27,415 bases of DNA. Origin: JAKBCQ01 sp021807585 (GTDB lineage: Bacteria > Planctomycetota > Planctomycetia > Isosphaerales > Isosphaeraceae). Below are positions 15,043-22,800 of this stretch, in pieces. The stretch is taken from NCBI GenBank assembly GCA_027325115.1, contig DAHWFG010000412.1, positions 1 to 27,415 on the forward strand, read 5' to 3'. The notes beneath the pieces were generated by a model. The model had not been told where the DNA came from, searched no databases, and was given only the letters and a program-made list of their open reading frames with translations. Numbering within the stretch: position 1 is the first letter of the stretch; the number at the start of each line of letters is the position of its first letter. A program made the position numbers and the translations under genes.

Positions 15043-15917
15043 GAAACGATCGTTCGCTCGCCGCACCGCGGTGCGATCGCCGCGACCCCCGCCGACAGCC
15101 GCTCGGCCTCGTGCACAAAATCGACGACGTTCGCCGAGTTGAATGTAAACATATCATAATGATGCGGGACGACAAAACGCGGACGAATCGTACGCGCGAT
15201 ATCAATCGCCTCAGTTATGTTCATATTTCCTGGAACGCCGCGAGATCGATCGCGGCCGTTGATCGGCAAGAATAAAAGGTCGAACCGAGCGGCGCCCAGG
15301 TTGGCGATCAGTCCGTCGTAAACGACGGTATCGCCGCTGTGATACAGCCGAATCCCGTCGATCTCGATCACGAATCCCAGGTAAAGATGCCGGCCTGAAT
15401 CGTCGACGTCGAGCCCCTCGTGCGCCGAGGGAATCGCGCGGATTCGTGCTCCTGGATATTCGAACGACCCTCCCGCGTCCAGGCCGATCAGCCGACGGTC
15501 GTCGATATCGAGCCCGATCGCGTACCCGCGCAGCGCCTCGGGAACGATCAACCTCGCTCGCGGCGAAGCGTTAAGAATCTCCCGCGTCGTCTCGGGATCG
15601 AAATGATCCGAATGCTTATGACTTGCTATAATTAGATCTACAGATTTAAGATCCGCGCCGCGCAACGGCGCGCGGGTGATCCTCACGTGCGGCCGCGCCG
15701 AATTCGCGTATTTCCGCGTGAGCGATTCGGAAAGATAAGGATCGATCACAATCATCCCGAAACGACTTTTGATCAAAACCCCGCTTTGTCCCAGCCGCCA
15801 AAACGCGATCGATCCGGGATCAAGCCGCGTCGCGCCGATCTGATCGAGCAACGCCTCGTCGGCGAGCGCCGGCTCTATCAACGTGTGTTCAAGAATATTT
15901 TCATCAAGAACCGGCAT
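15030..15917 (-). CDS. UlaG-like metallo-beta-lactamase-fold hydrolase
   Basis: This encodes 295 aa. It has the metallo-beta-lactamase fold signature IIASHKHSDHFDPET (~96-110, metal ligands H100, H102, D104, H105), then IPSAHEG, LYHSGDTVVYDG and VVPHHYDMF, in the order seen in the UlaG branch of the superfamily. UlaG of enteric bacteria opens L-ascorbate 6-phosphate lactone. The same architecture occurs in many uncharacterised MBL hydrolases, so the substrate is open; other Ula genes are missing. The start is ATG 15917: AAGGAG (15925-15930) lies 7 bases upstream, while TTG 15923 would abut it. The gene overlaps the stop codon of the MetE-like gene by 14 bases, and its ribosome binding site is inside that coding region, which indicates translational coupling. 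A shared role with the MetE-like and xylulokinase neighbours is inference. Confidence 0.85.
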   Translation of the reverse strand: MPVLDENILEHTLIEPALADEALLDQIGATRLDPGSIAFWRLGQSGVLIKSRFGMIVIDPYLSESLTRKYANSARPHVRITRAPLRGADLKSVDLIIASHKHSDHFDPETTREILNASPRARLIVPEALRGYAIGLDIDDRRLIGLDAGGSFEYPGARIRAIPSAHEGLDVDDSGRHLYLGFVIEIDGIRLYHSGDTVVYDGLIANLGAARFDLLFLPINGRDRSRGVPGNMNITEAIDIARTIRPRFVVPHHYDMFTFNSANVVDFVHEAERLSAGVAAIAPRCGERTIVSRIE

Positions 15918-16935
15918 ATCCAAGCTCCTTGCGAACGATCTTAACTCCCTCGGTCATCGCCCGCGCCTTGGCGACCGCGACGCGCCGCGCCGTCTGGGAA
16001 AAGCCGCAATCGGGGGTGATCGCAACCCGCTCGGCGGGAACGATCTTGAGAACCCGCCTCAACCGCTCGGCCACGTATTCGGGAGGCTCGATCCAGCTAT
16101 TCTTCACATCCACCAGACCGACGGCGACGTCCATCGTTTGAGGAAGCGAGCCGAGCAGTTCAATCTCGGCAAGCTCTCGACTCGCGAACTCGAGCGCCAG
16201 CCGATTCACCTTCGCCGATCCGATCGCCGGAAACAACGGAGCGTACGATCGCATCCCCGTCGCCCGAGCCCGATAATTCCCAAAACACATATGCATGCTG
16301 ATATATGCATTGACTCCGCGCACGGTTCGTTCGACAAGATCGAGGAAGATCTCGGGACGATCGGGCCTGCACGCGAAGCTCGGCTCGTCGAGCTGAACGA
16401 AATCGGCGCCCGCCGCGACGACCGCCTTGAGTTCTTTGTTGATGATCGGGACGAGCGCCTCGGCGACCGCGAGCCGATCGCGATAAATCGAACCCCCGTC
16501 GATACACCCCGCGAGCGTGAACGGACCTGGAACCGGAATCATCCCCGGGGCGCTCGTGAGTTCGCGAAACCGGAGGTATTCGTCGACGAGCCCCAGCCCG
16601 TCGCGAGCGGCGAGTTCGCCGACACAGCGGTATTTCGACCTTTGATCATGCGCGGGAGGTCCCCAAAGCCGCTCCCGCGGGATCGGCTCGAGTCCCTGTA
16701 AATAATCATAAAAGCCAAGATTGAAATCGACGCGACGCATCTCGCCGTCGCTGATGCGATCGAGCCCGGCGCCAAGCTGATCGTCGATCGCAAGTCGAAC
16801 CGCGTCGCGGAGCGCCTCGGCGCGATCGTACGCCCCGTAAACGCTCGGATTCGCGGCGACCTCGGCGTTGAGTCGATCGAACCAGCCGGGCGCCGCCCAA
16901 CTGCCGATCACGGTGCATTCGAGCAAAGTCGTCAC
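15904..16935 (-). CDS. Core MetE-like (cobalamin-independent methionine synthase family) methyltransferase
   Basis: This encodes 343 aa, less than half of full MetE (~750), and corresponds to its C-terminal catalytic barrel alone. The zinc and homocysteine ligands of MetE are all in place: H215 and C217 in MHMCFGN, E249 in LALEFASRE, C310 in ITPDCGF. The family's QLDEP motif is at 181-185. The N-terminal folate-binding half is absent, as in archaeal core MetE proteins, so the methyl donor may be something other than a polyglutamylated folate. Possible reaction: methyl transfer to a thiol such as homocysteine, but thiol transfer or cleavage roles are known in the wider UROD/MetE-like superfamily. 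The open frame continues upstream to 17523 inside the SGNH gene region, but GTG 16935 has GAGGAG 7 bases before it and starts the conserved ECTVIGSW segment. It is followed by an overlapping UlaG-like gene. Confidence 0.85.
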   Translation of the reverse strand: MTTLLECTVIGSWAAPGWFDRLNAEVAANPSVYGAYDRAEALRDAVRLAIDDQLGAGLDRISDGEMRRVDFNLGFYDYLQGLEPIPRERLWGPPAHDQRSKYRCVGELAARDGLGLVDEYLRFRELTSAPGMIPVPGPFTLAGCIDGGSIYRDRLAVAEALVPIINKELKAVVAAGADFVQLDEPSFACRPDRPEIFLDLVERTVRGVNAYISMHMCFGNYRARATGMRSYAPLFPAIGSAKVNRLALEFASRELAEIELLGSLPQTMDVAVGLVDVKNSWIEPPEYVAERLRRVLKIVPAERVAITPDCGFSQTARRVAVAKARAMTEGVKIVRKELGYAGS

Positions 16936-16942
16936 GCGAAAA

Positions 16943-16948
16943 CTCCTC
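16943..16948 (-). promoter_or_regulatory. Ribosome binding site deciding the GTG 16935 start
   Basis: On the minus strand GAGGAG is followed by TTTTCGC and then GTG at 16935. It shows that the ~196 codons of open frame upstream are not translated as part of the MetE-like protein. Confidence 0.75.
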
Positions 16949-17039
16949 GAGTCGATTCGGCGCGACGCCGGAATGAATGAGCTCGCGACCGGCTCGCCGC
17001 GCCGTCGTGAGCTCCGCCGCGGGTCGACCCGATCATCGA

Positions 17040-17906
17040 TCAATCGTCCTGAGACATCTCCCAAAGCAAAGGCTCGATCGATTCGGCCCAGATTCGATAA
17101 CCTTTGCTCGAAAAATGAAGATGATCCGGCATGATCTCTTTTGTAATCGTCCCGTCGGGCTCGATAAAACGCGCGCCGATATCCAGATATCGTACGGTTT
17201 TGCCGTCGTCGAATTTGGCGATGATGTCGTTCGTCGCCTTGACTCGACGTCGTTTTTCCCCCTCGGGTTTTTGATCGCGGGGGAAAATCGCCAACAGCAG
17301 GATTTTGGTTTTGGGGAGTTTCGATTTGAGTCTCTCGACGACCGCCCTCACCCCGTCGGCGATCTGTTCGGGAGTGTTCCGCCCCGTGTTGTTGGTGCCG
17401 ATCATCACCACCGCGACCTTGGGAGCGATCCCGTCGACCTCGCCGTGATCGAGCCGCCAGAGGACGTGCTGCGTTTGATCGCCGCCGCTGCCGAGGTTGA
17501 TCGCCTTCCGCGGCTCGTACCACCGCCGCCAGATCGCTTTTCCTCCCCCCTCCCAGCCCTGCGTGATCGAATCGCCGATGAAGATCACTTCGGCGTCCCC
17601 TTGTTTCACTCGATCCAAAAATTGTTCATGCCTTTTCATCCACCAACCCTGATCGGATCGGGGGGCGGGCTCGACGGTGCTCGGGGGAGGAGGAGGCTTG
17701 GGTTTTTCCTTTTTCTCGGCCTTGGCGGGATCGGTCGACTTGGCGTCGTTATCGCTCTTGGGAGCTTCGGCTTTGAGGATTTCAACCTTCGCGGTGTCGT
17801 CGACCGCGGCTTCGGCCGCGACGAGCACTCGACCTCGCGTCGCGTCGGCGACGAACGCCGCTGCGCCCGTCATCAACGTAAATGATAGAGTGATGGCGAA
17901 TTTCAT
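17040..17906 (-). CDS. Exported SGNH/GDSL-family hydrolase
   Basis: This encodes 288 aa. A signal peptide (MKFAITLSFTLMTGAAAFVA) is followed by a Lys/Asp/Pro-rich linker (~35-85, including a PPPPP run) and an SGNH hydrolase domain from ~88. The four blocks are present: VIFIGDSITQGW (Ser 113 nucleophile), INLGSGGDQTQHVLWRL (Gly 142), VAVVMIGTNNTG (Asn 172) and MPDHLHFSSKGY (Asp 261, His 264). The spacing and the WxxGGDQTQxVLWRL segment resemble the platelet-activating-factor acetylhydrolase Ib-like group, common among planctomycete exported enzymes that deacetylate or deacylate carbohydrates and lipids; the substrate is unknown. The start is ATG 17906, with GAGGAG (17914-17919) 7 bases upstream; ATG 17921 overlaps that site. 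It is the first gene of the minus-strand group; the MetE-like start lies 104 bases downstream of its stop. Confidence 0.88.
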   Translation of the reverse strand: MKFAITLSFTLMTGAAAFVADATRGRVLVAAEAAVDDTAKVEILKAEAPKSDNDAKSTDPAKAEKKEKPKPPPPPSTVEPAPRSDQGWWMKRHEQFLDRVKQGDAEVIFIGDSITQGWEGGGKAIWRRWYEPRKAINLGSGGDQTQHVLWRLDHGEVDGIAPKVAVVMIGTNNTGRNTPEQIADGVRAVVERLKSKLPKTKILLLAIFPRDQKPEGEKRRRVKATNDIIAKFDDGKTVRYLDIGARFIEPDGTITKEIMPDHLHFSSKGYRIWAESIEPLLWEMSQDD

Positions 17907-18388
17907 AAGCCGGCTCCTCATGGCGGTTCTAAGCCGCGCCTCGCGTGGTAATTGGGAACGACCAAAGGGGGGTTGTTCGACGATCGATCCGATCGTAACG
18001 TCGCTCGATCGTCGGGTCCAGCGGGTCGAGCAAAGGCGGGTTCGAATGCGCCGATCGGCGCGACCGCTCGTCCGAAACGGCCCCCATCGCTCAAAGCGTC
18101 AAAAAGATCGCGACGATCCGGCGCAAGAACGATTACCGATTGGACCTTTCGAGCCGACCGCGACGACGAGGTCGTCCCGTCGAGCGATTCGATAACCAGA
18201 ACGCACAAGTATATCATCCAGATTCTGTTATTCATGTCATTTATCAACAGCCCGACCCGAATAATCCCACGGCCAATACAATTTCATATATAATTATATT
18301 TTATCAATAGTTTCTCCCCTACAAAAGGTGCGGACCACAAATTCGGCTAATATAAAGACGGCTTATCGGGAGGTTCGCCGCGCGTAAC

Positions 18389-18417
18389 GGGGCGCCCCTC
18401 GCTATTCCGGGCGCCCC
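18389..18417. terminator. GC-rich hairpin downstream of the DUF1552 gene
   Basis: GGGGCGCCC (18389-18397) pairs over 9 bp with GGGCGCCCC (18409-18417) around an 11-base loop. There is no T-run, so it may act as an mRNA 3'-end stabiliser rather than an intrinsic terminator. Confidence 0.4.
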
Positions 18418-18469
18418 CCGCCGATTTCCGCGACGGAGGCGAGCGTCGACGTTCGACGAACAAACTCTC

Positions 18470-18493
18470 AAGCCCGACGACTTCGCCGGGCTT
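18470..18493 (-). terminator. Hairpin 50 bases after the DUF1552 stop
   Basis: AAGCCCG (18470-18476) pairs with CGGGCTT (18487-18493) around a short loop. On the minus strand the stem is preceded by TTTT rather than followed by it. Position fits the end of the PSCyt/DUF1552 transcript. Confidence 0.4.
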
Positions 18494-18543
18494 AAAAGCA
18501 TCCAGATCTATCAATACGAGAAAATAAAGCTGTTTTCAAAACG

Positions 18544-19848
18544 TTAGATCTCGCGGAGCGGCTCGGTCGCGTCTCCGAATCGGTCGAGACGAACGTCCAT
18601 CTTTTCCATCATCGAAAGGTAGAGCCGGCACATCTGTCGGTTCGATTCGCCGCGGTAATCGAGGATCCGCCCGGTTTGAATCTTACCCCCCCCTCCCCCG
18701 AGCATCACGACCGGAAGCTGCGAGTTGTCGTGTCCTCCGTTCATCATGCTCGAGCAGAACATCAGCATCGAATTGTCGAGCGCCGTCCGTTCCCCTTCCT
18801 GGATCGCATCAAGCTTCCGCGCGATGTACGCAACCTGACTCGTGAAAAACTGGTTCACCTTCAGCCAATCGGCGGTGTCGGAGTGCGAAAGGAGATGATG
18901 AATCATATAATCCACACCCAGATTCGGAAAACGAAGCGACGAGTGATCATTATTCAGCTTAAGAGTGGTGATCCTCGTGGTGTCGGTCTGGAAGCCGAGA
19001 ACGAGAATGTCGCACATCAGCCGCATGTGCTCGGCGATATCCTGGGGAATCCCGTCGGGCGGCCGGGGTGCGCCCGGTTTTTCGAGCGCCGGCCGCCGGC
19101 CCTGGAGCTCGCCTCGCTTGCCCGCGCCTTCAATCCGTCGCTCGACGTCCCGAACCGATTCGAGATACTCGTCGAGCTTGACCTGGTCGGTCGAGCTCAC
19201 CTGGCGTCGGACGTCGTTCGCCTCCTCCAAAACGGCGTCGAGCACGCTCTTGTCCCCCTTCCGAACCTCGTCCTTGAAAAGGCGGTCGAACGCGAGCGCC
19301 GGATAAAGCTCGAGGGGTGTCGGAGTCGTCGGCGAGGTCCAGGAAATGTGCGAACTATACAACATCGAATAATTTTTATGTACAGATGGGTTTGACTTCT
19401 CGCAGCCGAGCACCAGGCTCGGAACCTTCGTCGATCGGCCGTAGGTCGCCGCCAGCCACTGATCGACGCTTGTCCCCGAACGAATCTCGCCCCCCGAAGC
19501 CAACGGCGAGCCCGACAGAAGGTTGCCCGTTTGCGAGCTGTGGATGTTCCCCTTCGTCGCCTGTTCGTTGTAAAGCCCCTTGATGAACAGCATCTTCTCG
19601 CGGAAATCGGCGAGCGGAGCGAGAACCCGGCCGAGCTCCATGCTTTTGCCCGAGCCTTTGGCCCACCACTCCCTGCCGTGGAACCCGTTCCCGGCGAACA
19701 GTACGGCAAGGCGGATCGGCGCCTCGCTCGAACCTCGTTTGCCGTCGACGTCGTCGCCCCAAACCGGGATCGACTCGAGCCACGGAAGCGCCATCGATAC
19801 GCCCAGTCCTCGAAGCATGGTACGGCGGCTAAATCGGTGCGTCGTCAT
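18544..19848 (-). CDS. DUF1552 protein, Tat-exported
   Basis: This encodes 434 aa, typical of the DUF1552 family (PF07586), which in planctomycetes and related bacteria nearly always sits beside a DUF1592-type cytochrome protein, as here. A twin-arginine signal (SRRTMLRGLGVSMALPW, residues 7-23) predicts folded export. Family-typical stretches: RLAVLFAGNGFHGREWW, LGRVLAPLADFREKMLFIKGLYN, SQTGNLLSGSP, DQWLAATYG, SLVLGCE, then LDEYLESVRDVERRIE and a C-terminal half with HHLLSHSDTADWLKVNQFFTSQVAYIARKL. The HSSQTGNLLSG segment and NSMLMFCSSMMNGGHDNSQLPVVMLGG resemble alkaline-phosphatase/sulfatase-superfamily-like DUF1501 relatives; no enzymatic activity is established. The start ATG 19848 has GGAG 9 bases upstream. 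It lies 43 bases downstream of the PSCyt/PSD gene on the same strand, so the two are very likely one operon acting together outside the cytoplasmic membrane. Confidence 0.93.
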   Translation of the reverse strand: MTTHRFSRRTMLRGLGVSMALPWLESIPVWGDDVDGKRGSSEAPIRLAVLFAGNGFHGREWWAKGSGKSMELGRVLAPLADFREKMLFIKGLYNEQATKGNIHSSQTGNLLSGSPLASGGEIRSGTSVDQWLAATYGRSTKVPSLVLGCEKSNPSVHKNYSMLYSSHISWTSPTTPTPLELYPALAFDRLFKDEVRKGDKSVLDAVLEEANDVRRQVSSTDQVKLDEYLESVRDVERRIEGAGKRGELQGRRPALEKPGAPRPPDGIPQDIAEHMRLMCDILVLGFQTDTTRITTLKLNNDHSSLRFPNLGVDYMIHHLLSHSDTADWLKVNQFFTSQVAYIARKLDAIQEGERTALDNSMLMFCSSMMNGGHDNSQLPVVMLGGGGGKIQTGRILDYRGESNRQMCRLYLSMMEKMDVRLDRFGDATEPLREI

Positions 19849-19891
19849 CCGGGTCGTCTCCGGTTTAAAAGTGGAATGAACATAAATAAAT

Positions 19892-22800
19892 TCAATCCGT
19901 GTAAGCGGTCTCTCGTCCGCGAATCTCGCGGAACTGACGGCTCCTTACGATCAAGTCGATCGCCGAGCCCACACGGTATTCGTTCGACTTCAAGGCCGCC
20001 TGCATCTCAGCCAGCAGCGTTTCATCGGAAAGTTGCGTCGAGCGTCCCAAAGCGAACCCGAGAAGCTTCTTGCAAAACTGCCGCAGGAATGCATCGCGAC
20101 GCGCCGTGAGGAGATAATCCTTCAGCCCTTCAAGGCCCTCGAACCGCGTCCCGTCGATCGCGCGGGCGCGGGTGTCGATCGCGCGGTCTCCCAGATCTTT
20201 CTCGCGCCTTCGGCCGATCGCGTCGAACGCCTCCAGCGAGAACCCGAGCGGATCGATCCGCACATGACATCCTGCGCACTTCTGATCAGATGCGTGCTTT
20301 TCCACAAGTTGACGGACGGTCAGGCCGGCGGTCTCCGACTCGTCGTCGGGCAGCAACGGCACCCCCTTGGGAGGTCGCGGCAATCGCTCGCCGAGGAGAA
20401 CCTCGCTGATCCAGTTGCCGCGGAGGGTCGGGCTCGTTCGCGACGCCCCCGATTGTTTCGCCAAGGTCGTCGACTGGCCGAGAATCCCGCCTCGTCCATA
20501 ACGCTTAACGCCGTCAACACGTCTCCATTCGTCGGGTTTACGATCCTTCTCCCAGGGAACTCCGTAATGTTCGGCCAACGGACCGTTCATAAAGGTATAA
20601 TCAGCCCCAAGGATATCGAGAACCGAGCCGTCGCGCTGGAAGAAGTCGGTGAAAAACCGGACCGATTCCTCATACATCGCCGCTCGGAGTTTGAGAAACG
20701 TCGGGAAATGGCGGGCGCTCTTCTCGTCGAGCTGGTCGAAGTCGGCGATATGGAGCCACTGGCAAGCGAATTCGGTCGCCAGCCGCCGCGCCTTGGCGTC
20801 TTTGAGCATCCGCCGGGTTTGCGCAACGAGGATTTCGGGATCGGATAGCTTGCCCGATTCGGCGAGGCCCCGAAGCTCGCGATCGGGACTCGACGACCAG
20901 AGGAAGTAGCTCAGGCGAGTCGCGAGTTCCTCATTCGACACCGGTACCTGGCCCGCGCCCGGGCCGGGCCGCTCGAATCGGTAAAGAAACGCGGGGGCGA
21001 CCAAGATCCGCGCGAGCGTCAGACGGAACGCCTCTTCATGCGGGATCTCCTCTTTCCGCAGCTCGGCGTAAAGGGCGCGGATTCGGCCCGCTTCCTCCTC
21101 GGCGAGCGGTCGACGGAAAGCCCGGCCCGCGAATTCGAGCAAGGCGTCAAGATGCTTCGGCTCGGCGTCGAGCAGCGTCCGACGGAAGGCCGACGCCCGG
21201 TCGTTGATTGGCTTCCGGAGCGGCTCAAATACCTTGGGATCGCCGTCTTGCGATGCGTATTCCATCAACTGAGCAAAGGCGTCAACAAGTGTGAGAGCGT
21301 CTCGGCTGACGAAGTGGAGCTCGTCCCAAAGCCGATCGAGCTCCGCCTTTCGTGTGTCGTCGAGCATGAGGCGAACCAAATGTGCGTCTTCTCGATGAAA
21401 CAACGTGAGGGTGACGACCTCGTCGACCGGGACGATCTTGGTGTAGCAGATCGCGGCGGGAAAGAGGTTGCGATAATCGTCGAACGCGGCCTCGATCCGT
21501 TTCCGGCTCTGGGAACCTTCGTTCACGATAATCGGCGAGTCGTACGATGTCCGACGGCCGTTCGATGTCCAATCGCCTCCGACCGAAGTCACATCGACCC
21601 CGCCGGGGACGAGCCCCGACCGCTCGGGCGGCGGTCCAACGACGACATCGACCTGAACGCTCCCCTCCGCGCCGGTTTCAGGATCAAGCGACGCCGATGT
21701 GACGAGTTCGGCGCCTTCCGCGAGTTCGGCTGGGAGTTTGAACGTGATCGCCGAGGGCGCCTTAACGCACAGGCTGGTCGCGTCGATCGCTCGCCCGTCC
21801 GGATGTTTACCAAAAAGAGACGCGTCGAGGCCCCACGCGGCTTCGCCGCCTTGCCGCGGCGGGACGACGTCACTTGTCCCCTTCGCTTCGAGGATCGATC
21901 GGAGGGTCGCTCTTAGCAAGGGCCCGCCCAGCGACTTCAACTGTTTGACGAGCGCCGCGTCGGCGCCGGCGGCCTTCGCGGTCGCCTCGTTCGAGCAAAG
22001 CAGCGCTTGCAGAAGCTCGGCAAGCCGCCGCTTCTCCGCGGCGTCTTTCGAGGCTTGCCGGCGAGCGAGGATCGAATCCGCGGGGATCACCGGGCCTAAT
22101 TCGTCGCCCCCCTGATCGGGCTCGGTATAGAAATGCCAGACTTCGGGATGACCCAATCGGTCGGCGTGGGGATTGCCCGCGAGGATATCGCTTGATATGT
22201 CGGGAGCGAGATCCCAGCTCCGCTTCCCGCCGCCGCTCTCGACAATCCGCAGGTCGACCGCGGTCAGGTCGCACGAATGATTGCCGTCTCTTGATCCGAT
22301 TGAAAGCGAGATCAGGTCCCCCTCGTGAATGTCGATCCCCTCGATCGGGCCGACTTTCTGTTCCTTGCTCCCCGCCGATTGTCCCGCGCCAAGCCGCCTG
22401 CGAGTCGACCCGCGTCGGAGTTCGAGCGACCACGTGACGCCGTTGCCGCATTCGGGATGCGCATGCGTGACGGCGGCTTCGACCCCGACGGTCGCCGTCA
22501 CCGGGCTAAGCCAGCCGACCGCCGCTCGGAGGGTCGGCGACGGGTGAACCGCGACGCCGTGAGGCTTCATATTGCCCGGAATTCGGACGTGCCGATCGGA
22601 CGAGTTCGCCAGCACCTGCGGCGTTTCGCTTCGCCCCCAGCCCTTGATGAAATCGTACTCGCCGCCGCGCTCGATCTTGGCGGTGAAAAGCCCCGTCAGC
22701 TTCATCGGTCCCGCGGGGACGATCCCCAGGTAATCGAGCCAGGCGCGAAGCGAATCGGCGTCGACGCCGTTTCGAGCCGCGATCGCGGCGACGTCGACGG

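Larger units (their letters stand above)
17907..18543. other. Spacer with AT-rich segment and two hairpins
   Basis: About 640 bases between the SGNH gene start and the DUF1552 stop. An AT-rich stretch at 18225-18325 contains several TATAAT-like words on the minus strand (for example 18298-18293), plausible for a promoter of the SGNH gene group. No gene is supported; plus-strand frames at 17952-18293 are Arg-rich and featureless. Confidence 0.5.

Noticed and set aside
16936..17523. N-terminal extension of the MetE-like protein through the long open frame
   Set aside because: The extension is Arg/Gly-rich, lies across the SGNH gene on the same strand in another frame, and a GAGGAG site marks GTG 16935 as the start.
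18041..18056. GGTTCGAAT resembling a tRNA T-loop
   Set aside because: No paired 5-bp T-stem, anticodon arm or acceptor stem fits around it on either strand.
21038..21916. 292-codon plus-strand open frame opposite the PSCyt/PSD gene
   Set aside because: Composition is that of a shadow frame and the opposite strand is clearly coding with named domains.
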